From assembly GCA_905250075.1 (NCBI GenBank), contig CAJNOP010000015.1, forward strand, positions 989,149 to 1,053,148: a stretch of 64,000 nucleotides of DNA, in the 5' to 3' direction. The position numbers and the translations under genes were made by a program. Positions 1 through 10,900 of the stretch are shown piece after piece (the first letter of the stretch is position 1; every line of letters starts with the position of its first letter). This DNA is from Rotaria sp. Silwood1. Its lineage: Eukaryota; Rotifera; Eurotatoria; Philodinida; Philodinidae. A model generated the notes under the pieces. It saw only the letters and a program-made list of their open reading frames with translations. It did no database searches and had not been told where the DNA came from.

Positions 1-891
1 AGATTTAAGAATTTTTGTATCTATCAGATGATTTAACAGTTCCAGATTTTTTTCAGATCGTTTAAATTTAATATCAAATAATTAATTTTATTTTAAAATA
101 GGATGCTGAAACTGCTAAACGAGTAGCTCAAATGACATTAACCGAAAGTCGTAATGATAACGAACGTTTAAAAAATGATATAAATGCAATAAAAAAATTC
201 AATCGAAAATTACTAATACGTGTAGAAACATTTGAAAAAAAACTTGAATTACAACAAATAAAAGAACAACGAACAGCAACAATGCTTGAAAAAGCTAATG
301 AAGAAGTTGAACAATGTAAATTAGAACAAGAAACTTATTCAATATTAGTAAATAAATTATTTTCTTTTCTGATCAAAATATATCATTTTATATTTGTGAA
401 TACTTCAAAGGCTAAAACAAAAGAAGAAGAAATGAATCAAACCAGAATACGAATGCAAGAAGAAGCAAAAAAAATAACCGAACTTGAAAATCATCTCGAA
501 AATTTCAAAAGTAAAAGTAAAGAACATGTTATTGAAGTGCAAGAACAGTAAGTTATTTATAAAGTTTTCTATATCCTAGCAATTATATTATATTAAAATA
601 GAATGAAAAAACAATATGATAATTTAAAAGTACGTTGTTCGGAACATGAACAACGTATTCAACAACTTATGACTTTATTAAACGAAAAACAAGTGACCAT
701 CGATGACTTAAATGCAGAAAGACGGTATAGATATATAAATATATATGTATAGTTAATGTAGAATTTATTAAGTTATTATTTTTTTTTTTTGTAGCAATCT
801 TGAAGTTGATCTTGAGACTATCTGGCAAACAACAAATGCTGATAATATGCGCATGCGACAACAATTACTTGACATGCATGCCGTGCGTTAG
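1..891 (+). CDS. Coiled-coil protein, 3' part only (5' end outside window)
   Basis: I do not recognise the family. Four exons are visible: 102-347, 411-547, 602-724 and 795-891, the last ending in TAG. Splice phases agree throughout (0, 2, 2). The product is almost entirely heptad-like, charged alpha-helix rich in E, K, Q and L (for example LKNDINAIKKFNRK and RVETFEKKLELQQ), as in a cytoskeletal or centrosomal coiled-coil protein. It ends in QQLLDMHAVR. The stretch 348-410 reads through without a stop and would insert a hydrophobic, F/I-rich piece into the coil. It starts with GTAAAT and ends with AAAG, so I treat it as a 63-bp intron. The first exon begins after an AG at 100-101 and continues upstream of base 1. 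A poly(A) signal AATAAA lies at 1069-1074. The gene converges on the small gene at 1196-1603. Confidence 0.8.
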
Positions 892-1068
892 CTGTATACT
901 TGCAATGCTTTCGTGTATCACATTGATGATAATTAACATTGATTATGGTGACCTATATTTTTATATATAATGATAGTTATGATCTTTTTCATTCTTTTCT
1001 TGTTGTTCAAATTGATAGTAAAACAAGATATATATATGTTTATGTGATCTATTTATGTTTTCTTCGAT

Positions 1069-1074
1069 AATAAA
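1069..1074 (+). terminator. Poly(A) signal AATAAA of the coiled-coil gene
   Basis: Canonical AATAAA about 180 bases after the TAG stop, before the convergent gene begins. Confidence 0.6.
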
Positions 1075-1195
1075 CTTTATTTATTTATTTAATTTGTTTT
1101 TTAACATATGTTTGTCTTTTATTTGTAATTTCTTCTCATAAAATATTTTAAGAAAAAAGGAAAAATAAATCGAAGTTTATATTTGCAAATAAATT

Positions 1196-1603
1196 TTATT
1201 TTCTTTCCACTCCATGATCAATAAGACAATCGTAAAATGGTGATAATTTTCCAAGACGTGCTTGAGATTTTAAAAACCACAATGGTTTATTTTCGCATGG
1301 ATCATCTTTGTTAATACCTTTTTGACGACTAGGAATACCTTTAGAAAAATCACCATCATTATTATCTGGTTCCCATGCATCATAATAACGTTTGTCAATA
1401 CGACCACCGTATGATGATGAGTGATGAACCGCAACTATTAAATAAAAAAAAAATGATAAATATTCAAGGTTAAAGAAAGCAACCAACTGGGAAATTAGAC
1501 ATCAATCAGTAGAATGAATAAAAGCAAGCAAAATATTATTCAAAAATAATAACCTACCAATGACGAGAAATAAGACAAGCAATCCCGAAAGCACCCGTTT
1601 CAT
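1196..1603 (-). CDS. Small secreted protein, 94 aa, two cysteines, unassigned
   Basis: Two exons, 1558-1603 and 1196-1434 on the minus strand, join in phase (G+TT) to give 94 residues. The start begins MKRVLSGLLVLFLVIVAVHH, a basic n-region and hydrophobic core typical of a signal peptide, with likely cleavage in the following SSS/GG stretch. A dibasic KR lies just after (RIDKR then YYDAWEP). The acidic middle is NNDGDF. The C-terminal part holds the only two cysteines (DPCENK and FYDCLID), 22 residues apart, with LWFLKSQARLGKL between them. This layout suits a secreted peptide or a neuropeptide-type precursor with one disulphide loop, but I cannot name a family. The 123-bp intron separates the signal peptide core from the rest. 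TTTATT at 1195-1200, AATAAA on the coding strand, overlaps the stop. Confidence 0.78.
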
Positions 1604-4600
1604 GTTTGCTATGACGAAATACAAGTTATTAATCTAAAATAATAGATTTATTATCATATATTGTACATCATACATTGGTTATTTTCTATTTCATTCATCT
1701 AATAATAACATCTAATAAACATACATGTTTTCAATCTATTGTATTGAAATGTTAACTAATTGAATATGCTTGGTACAAGTGTCAAATAACACTTATGTAT
1801 CTTTAGAAAAAAAAACATTATATTTATAAAATTTTCTCTAATACTATCTAGATTCAATGATGATAAACACAAGTTACAAAGAATTTTTTTCTTCTTCGAA
1901 TACTTGCCAAATTCATTCGTTTATATTGATGTTGAAGAAGATAGAGAGAGAAATTGCAAACAAGAATAAATTAGAAGAAAATATCTTATATCTCCACTCA
2001 TATAGAAAAATCGAATCATTACTGTATTGATCAAATAGGAACGATCTATCTTTCTTGTTTTATTTATGTCACTGGCATACTCGATCTCACTTACTTCATA
2101 TATGATCTACACGCAAATCGGAAACATTTCTTCTTTTCTTTCTTTCTTTTTTTTTTTGTTTCTTTCTACTTCCAATAGTTATTTTTGTTGGAATTTCTAA
2201 ATCTATCTTACTATTGTTTCATGTCTGAAAGAGTCAATGTGATCATTGTATATTCTGTCTCTCTTACATCTTGATTGACTACGGAGATGAAAGTTATTGT
2301 CTTATTTTTTTTCATTTACTCTGTCGGCTCTTGTTGCTTTGCTTTTGCAGATTATATATATATATAACACAATCGAGTTTTTTACTATTATATGTTTAGA
2401 TAAAAGACTAATCCTTATACAGACAACATGAAAAGACAAAAAGAAAAAAGAAAAGAAAAAGATATGAACTATCAAGTTGACATTTTGAACACACTAATTT
2501 AGGATAGTTACTTTTCTATTCGAAGAAAATACAATAGTAAAAGAAAAAGAAAGTAAACGTACGTTCATCTATTTAGTTAGTCTTCGTTAAAAATGAATAG
2601 AAACAAAATAGAAAAAAATCATTACAATTATTATCATTAGATCAGTTTTCTAATGGAAAAAAAGGATAGTCGCCGTTATTTTGCTTCTGGCAAGAAAAAA
2701 AAACATGATTCTTATCATATAAAAAGTCCATCCATACAATCAACAAATTCCTAATGCATGATGGAGAAAAAAACATCGACGAAAGTATGTTGCATTAACT
2801 AATCATAATTATATTTTAATATGAATGAACATGTCTTTGAATCGATAAAAAAGATAATAGATCAGGAAAACATCAGAATATAGAAATTTAGTTATTAAAC
2901 ATCATGCATTGCTCATCAATTTTCTATACGTGTTATACAAAAAAAAACTGTCGTATGTAGTTGACATTAATACCTGAATGATAAATTTATATTAAAATAA
3001 AAGCAATCTTTAAGAAGTAGTTCATTATTAATTATTCAAGAATCCATATTTTCATCAAAACAATTTTACATTTGTTTCATGCCTTATAACTAAGTATCTG
3101 TAGCAGGAGATCAACGTATCTCTCAGAAGAATCGTTTGTGTTTCATACAATGGTCATTGTAAAGTTCAACACCTTTCTTTTTTTTTTTTTAATTAACTCA
3201 GATTGAGTATGGTACTATGGATGCAACAAATCGAAGGAATTTCGACACAATGGAAAAAAACCTATCAATTTCTACTGATGCACTTATATTAAAAGAAAAA
3301 TGTCAAACCGTTTCTTACAAATAGAATTTACCAAGACAAAATCAAGTGGATTGAATATGATGGAATGTGTACTTTTTTCTATGGAGACCATTTAACTAAT
3401 TATTTTAATTAAAAAGAGTTTTTTTTTTATCTTAGAAGCTTGAGTACGTGATATGTAGACTCAGTATAAAGAACTACATTTGAATAATACACATAAGTTA
3501 TTAGAGATGTTGCTTAATGCAGTTTTTCATATTGAGTCCAAATATCACCATCTGGAGCTGCTATAGCAAAAAAAAACAGATCAAACACTAAAAGCTAGTT
3601 TCAAGGAAATCAATGATGTTAATTTTGATAGTTTTTTTTTTGTTGTTGATGTAAATCGTATTTCAAAGAAAAGATTTATAAATCTTGTAACATACATATT
3701 TTATTAGACCTTAATGAGTTCTATCGGATCATGTAAAAGTATTTGAAAAAAACAGATCTATTGGTTTTTACTTGTGAATGGCTGGCACATTATTGTAAAG
3801 AAATATTTTGGTGTATTACAGTTCAGTTATAGAAATATAAATGTTTTCAGTTAGTTATATTATCTATCGTATTTATATTATATATAAATCATCTAAGTTG
3901 TATTGTATGAAAAAGCTGTTTTTTTTTCTCGGTCGTAATATCGGTTATGTCTCGTAGAATCAAAATATATTTTTTTCTCAATTGATGTTTATTATTGAGT
4001 TAGTCGATTTATTTTGTAAACAATTCTATTTTCAATACTATTCTATGTAGCCTTGTTTCCTTTGGTTAATCTCTGTAGAGCTTTTTCTTGAATATGAAGT
4101 ATTTATTATCCTATCAGATCTGTAAACATAATTAATATCACTATTATTTAAATTAAGATATGATTGTATAGTAAGTAAGTCCTTGATATAAATTGATAAA
4201 AAAAAAAGTTATATTGACAAAAAATATATGTGCATTCTCGCATAGTTCAGATGGTATTTGTAATATTTATCTAACTAAATCAATATTATTTTTTTTTGTT
4301 TCAAGTCTTTAGATTAATTGTTATAACAGTTTAAAAACATTTACGAAAGAAATTTTTATAAAAATGATTTGTATGTAGAAAATTAATGCCCATAAAATAC
4401 GATAAAATTTAATAACATTCAAACATTTTATAAATGAATATATTCAGTATCAAGTAGAATTTTCCGTATCGTTTAATTTCAATTTTATCATATAATATAC
4501 AGCTGTTTTTTTTTTTATTTATTCTGATTAAAACAACGAAAAATATCTATTTTAATTGCTTATCATGTTTTTGAACATGTCTTGTTCAGTTAATTAAAAG

Positions 4601-4916
4601 TATCTATTTGAATTCATCATTTAAAAAAAGCTAATGTTGAATAAGAATTTATTTAAAGAAAACAAAGTTTCAATACAAACTATTGTTGTCAAAACAGTAA
4701 TATATTTTGTTAATAATATCCCTGTCAAATTGTCTTTAACTGCCATCTAGCGTCATTTACCGTAAGCTAACGAATACACCATCTATTGCATATTCACGAA
4801 ATATTTTAATTTAACTTGATTATTGAACTAACAAATAGCAAAAAAACTATAAAAATTAGCAGCTGTTTATACATGGATTATTTTGTATTTTTAGAATTTT
4901 TAATAAATACTTCATA
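1604..4916. other. Intergenic, no gene seen
   Basis: A+T-rich DNA with many short A and T runs and no open frame with exon-like composition or splice-compatible pieces on either strand. It lies between the divergent starts of the secreted-protein gene (minus) and RARS2 (plus), so it should hold both promoters. No TATA box or other motif stands out from the background. Confidence 0.6.
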
Positions 4917-7900
4917 ATGAATTTATTACGTCAACAAGCTGTTCGTCAGGTATTTCAAATTATCGAATACAATCTACATTCAAATCTTTATATATTTATG
5001 TATAGATTAAAACATTATTCCGTTCGATACCTGAAATTCGTCGTATCAATGATGATCAAACAAATTTTGATGAAAAACTCTATGCATTAACACGTATCGA
5101 ATCAGTTCGTCATAAAGAATCAGCAGTGTAAGACTCTTCATAATTATTTAAATATTAACAACAACTATTAAACTTTCTTTTTATGTCTTAATATTGATTA
5201 CTTATATTATAGATCTTTAGGTCGTTTTATAGTTTCATTACCACAATGTCAAGCTGCTTCATTAATTGATGGTGATCTTGAATTTAATAAGAATACAAAT
5301 ATTCGAGCAATGGTAAATAAAACAATCAAACATATAAAAATTTTCTTTTTTTTATTATATTAGCCAATGGAACAAACGGATCGACAAGCAATTTTAGATA
5401 AAGATGGTGGTTTACGAGTACCGGTCAATCTTTCGACATTTCTTACTGTAAAGTATCAAATATTTAATTTTCTTAATTGTAATTATTGTAATGTTTTGTT
5501 TTTAATTATAGACAGCATTTGATGATCTAGTCAAAATATCTCGTTCGTCTTCTTATTATGATCAAAAAAGATATCGATGGTATTTTGATGATTGGAAAAA
5601 AATACCAAAATGGACTGAAATAACTGATAAATCATTGATAGAACGACAAAATAAAAAACTTGTTGTTGAATTTAGGTAAAAAAAAATAAAAACAAGATCT
5701 CTATGATTATTTGAAATTTTCGATAGAAATTTAATTTAGTTCACCAAATATTGCTAAACCTCTTCATGCAGGACATTTACGTTCGACATTACTTGGTCAA
5801 TTTATTGCAACTATACATGAACGTTTTGGTCATTCAGTTTATCGTTTAAATTATCTTGGCGATTGGGGAACACAATATGGTATTATGTCAACACTTTTTA
5901 ATCATTATTTTTTTTGTATGCATGATTCTAGGTCGTCTCGCTGTTGGATTTTCAAAATTTGGATCTTATGAAGAACTTAATAAACGTCCACTGATGCATC
6001 TTCTTGATGTAATTATCAAAAGAAGAATAAAAATATGTATTTTTTTCAATTGATTATGTTATTTATTTTAGATTTATATTCGTGCTAATAAAGATGAGTC
6101 ATTACATGAGGATGCCATGCAATATTTTGTTAAAATGGAAGCAAGTAAATCATAATACATGAAATTTTTTAATTCAAAAACACTGAAAATTTTCATTTGC
6201 AAACTAATAAGTTTAATATATAAGCGGATTTTGACATGTACGGAATGACGAAAGCATGGTTTCAATTGATTGCTTACTTTTCAGTTGAGACTATGTGCAT
6301 TATTTAGATGAATAAAGTGAAATATTTGTTGTCCTTAGTTCATTGCTTCAAAAGTACTGTGCAATGCCATGTTTCCCTCCGAAAGACATATTTTCGAATT
6401 TACACTTGAAACTATGCATAAAAACAAGTCTTAACGAGAGTAGTCTATGATGAAAACTCTAAGTCTTTTGAGATGCTTCTATTCTGAAACAAAAATATAA
6501 AATCTGATGTTCTTGAAAGGAATGACCACGACATTTATTTAAAAAATACTGCAAAAGTATAGCTCTAAGCTGACAACACATAGTCTTGACTCAAAAGTAA
6601 TTTATCAGCTGAAGGATAGTCTTCGTAAGATTTTGCTAAACATTGAAAAGTTCAATAGGATTTATTTTTCTTATTTCATCATGGTTGGATAATATTCGTC
6701 GAGTTACATCGAAAAAGAAAATAGAATAATAAGGCTTGCTGAAATTTTCAATTACTAGTATATTCTATACATGTCATAAGCCGCACATATTTTAAATCTG
6801 TCCGGTTTATCTGTGATAAAATCAATGAAAAAAGACTTTTTTATATGTCTATTAAAAAGAAATTATGACTCTGATTATTAGTTTGTTTATCTTCATTAAT
6901 GAGAGAGGGAAGTCGACGATTGAATGATAAAGCTTATCGCTGTTTATTAATCTCGTACTATAGCCAAAGTTAATTATCCTATAGATTATTCTAGCTGCTT
7001 TTATTGTGACTAAACTTCACTCTATTGAGCATATGTACAATGTTGTGTTCATTTCACATACACTATGTGATTCTTACTTTGATGATGCTATTCATCATCT
7101 TTTTTATACGATTAATGCTTTTTGAGAATGTATTGTGTATTCTTGATAGCATTAAAATATATGAAAATAGAAAGTGTTATTAACATTCGATAGATTTTGT
7201 TGAATTGATATATACCTCTATTTAATTTAATATAGATGATGAAGAAGCATTAGATTTATGGAAAAAATTTCGTGAATTAACAATTGATAATTTAAAACAA
7301 ATTTATCAAGTAGATTAATTTTCATTGTTATTGTTTTTCTCATGTCTATATATATATATATATTTCTGTTGCAGTTATTTGATATTCGGTTCGATGAATA
7401 TCAATCAGAATCACAATTTAGTAAACAATCAAAAGAAATAATTGAAAAACTTTGTCAACTGGGTTATTGTAAAAAGCGTAGTAATGGTGTTTTAGAAGCA
7501 AATATTCCTGCAAAATATAATAGTTTACCACGAGATGCTTGTTTTATTGTCCAAAAATCGGATGGAACTTCATTATATATTACAAGGTTAGTTTGATAAA
7601 ATTTTGTTGAACTTTGTTTTTTTTTTATTATAGTATTATTTAGAGATATTGCTGCATTAAAATCACGTTTAGAAACATTGCCAATTGAACAAATATTATA
7701 TGTTGTAAGTTATGAAAAAGAATCAAAAGATTAAAATGAGATTATCGATTGTTTATGCTTGGTTTCTTGCAAAGGTAGATTCTAGTCAAACAGAACATTT
7801 TCGAAATTTATTAACAATATCAAAAGCACTGCAGTTTGATCAAGTACAAAATTGGTATGAATATTATGAATGTATTTTAAAACTAAATATCAATGATTAG

Positions 7901-10900
7901 TTTTGTTTTTGTTTGATTTAGGGATTTAGATGATTTTTATGTTCCATTCGGTCGTATGATTAATTTGCAAACACGAAGAGGAAAATTTGATTTATTATCT
8001 GATGTATTTCATGATGCAAAAGAACGAGCAAAAGAAGGACTTGATCGATTTTTAAGTAATTTATAATTAAACGAAAAATGTCTTGGTAGTCAACCAAGAA
8101 ATGACACATATTATTCAAGCAGAAAATTTTCTTTTATATCAGAGCTTGAGGAGCTTTTTTCACTGATCATTTTAGTAAAAGAGTAACTTTCGGAATTCTT
8201 TTAGAAATGATGATAACACTGATAAGCAGAAAAATAGCTTAAAATGAATTTTTGTGTAGTTTTCTGAAAGAAAAGCATTTCACTGAATATGCATTGTAGT
8301 TGATATTTTAGCCGTATAAGTATAAGAAACAATGTGTTTCGGAATAGTTTTGTTACTGAGCATAATGATCAGCATTTATTATTAGATCAAGAGATGTCAT
8401 AGGAGGGTATTGTTAAACGAAAACATCAATCTTTTCTCGAAATTCAGTTTCTTATTTTCTCAATAGTCTGTTCAGATGCTAGAAGCCGATTGTCGTTCAA
8501 ATTAGACCGTTAGAGTGGACTCTGGTTGCGTGCAGCTGACTCAAAATGAGATATGATTGATCTCATATAACGTTAAATTATGCAGTATTTACATAGACAC
8601 TGCGTTTCTCGTCTTCGGGTTCTTTGTTTTAATTTATATACCAAATGAAAGCTCTTTTTTTTACTCAATCGAATGACATATAGAAGTATGGAAAAATTTC
8701 TTCCTATTGACCGACCTGTGGAAGCAACTATCCAATTTGAATTATATATTATTCGTGAGATTTATATGTAATAAAGCCGTCGGATAATTCTTTTCGCCTA
8801 AAAAACTCGATCTTGGTCCTTTCAGGCTGACATTGACGAATAGAGTCAGTCAAAAGATCGTTTTTATGATTTATTCATTTGGTATTTCAGATGGTGACCT
8901 TGAGAGGCCAAGCCTGGATTTTTCGATGCAAAAATTTGCATTGGCTGGTATATAGCACAAATTGGATTACTTCTTTCGTAGCTCAAGAGGATGGGAATGT
9001 CGCCATAGCGTCAAATTTGAATGGCAATCGACTTCTGATGTTTGAATCGACTGTTGGAGAAGCAATTCTCTAGTTTAATAATGAATGCTGTTCATCATGC
9101 TTTATTGAGATTGATTCCCAGCTGATCACATATGGACGGTTATTCATTTCAATGACAAAACTAATTCGAAATTTATTGTTCCTAATAGTTGTTGGTTGGC
9201 TAAAGTATCAGAATACATAACTACAATGTATATTCAGTCAAATACTTCTCTTCCAGGAGACTACAAGAAATTCATTCAAAGTTATTTCGCGCTTTTCAGT
9301 ATTTTGATAATAATACCGTCATTTCTAAAAGAAAGTTGAAGTTATTTGTTTTCACTAAAATGATCAGTAGAAAAATCTCCTCAAGCTCTGATACTATAGG
9401 AAAATTTTGTTTTATTAAGTCTTGACTCTCTGCCACTCGTTCAATAGAGTAGATGCTGTGTGAATTAAGAGGATAGCTTAAACAGATGCTAATTATGGTA
9501 TCCATATAGTTAAATTTGAATGAAGTCATTTAATTATGGAGATATAGAATGATCCAAAAATAAAATGCTTTTTCACTGGCTATTAGGTTCGATAAAGCTT
9601 TTCGAATAAAGATCATGTTATCTTCTAGATTTACGTCGAACAACAAATAACTCTAGAGTAAAAATTATTTTTCATGTGACTCAATATAAATGAATCAAGA
9701 ATGAAGCAATAGGAAATAAAGGGTTAACATTTTGGTTTTCTTTTAATTTTAGTTCGTAAAGAAGGAATTGATCATGGTAAAGTATCTGAGGTAATTGGAA
9801 AAGCTTATTTAATTTTAAATGATTTTTCACGTCCACGACGTACTGATTATGTATTTTCTTGGCATGAAATATCATCAAAAGATGGTATTGCTTTTTTACT
9901 TCTCTATTGTCATGCACGCTTATGCAGGTAACATCGTTCTTTTTGTTTTTGAAAACTTTTGAATACACATATCTATTTTTTATAGTCTGGAAAAACAAGT
10001 TAAAATGCCTATTGACTGGTCAGCAAATGTTAATTTATTAACAGATCGACAAGAACATATGCTTATACAACAATTGAGCACGTAAGAAAACACATTTTCA
10101 CATAAAAATAACTTTGAGAAAATATATTCGCAACAGATCTTTTATAGTCAAAATTTTATATTAAGAAGAATATGTTAACACATATTGTTATATATACAAA
10201 AAACATAATGCATATGAATTCTGATTCAATTTAATACTAAACATTACAAACATTCATAAGTTTGTGGCTATAATGTTACATAAATTAATGGAAGAAAGAA
10301 TACTTCCAGGTGTCAGATGTCTTGTGGTATAAGGTTCGACTTAGTGGCAGATTTAATAGCTTGATATCGTCCCTACAAACACATAACGCTAGTCTCACAC
10401 GTAGATTTTTTTACGCTCAATTATTTAAGCTATCTGCATCCAACGTAGTCACTCAAACATCATGGTTTTATTAAGTAGTGATCAACTTCGAGTCTTCCAA
10501 AAAGAAATCCACATAAGAGACAATCAATAAAAAAAAAATGATTATTCTGTCTCATAAACTTTCACATTATTTTCAACAAAAAAGTTTTATTTTCAGTGTT
10601 GTTACTCGATTCATAATCCCTGTTTATCGTAATCAATAGTCATTAATTGCTTGTAAATATTACTCTCATAAATTTCTTTGCATAAATAATTCGTATCGAT
10701 GTTTGTAACTATTTGAAAAATTTTTCAGAGAACGGAATGACTTTTTGCTTGATGACGTCATTGTTTTCTAAATATAACTATTGTCTGTCTTCGATTAATT
10801 ATCCAGTATGTGAAAGTTGCTAAAAGTTTTCTAATAGAAATTTAACTGTCGCATATAAACTTAAGTTAAAATTAGAAATTATACCCAAAAAACAAAATAT

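Noticed and set aside
9296..9529. 77-codon minus frame with a SELEE..LIILVK segment echoed near 8140
   Set aside because: The protein-level likeness comes from the nucleotide inverted repeat in RARS2 intron 13, not from a gene.
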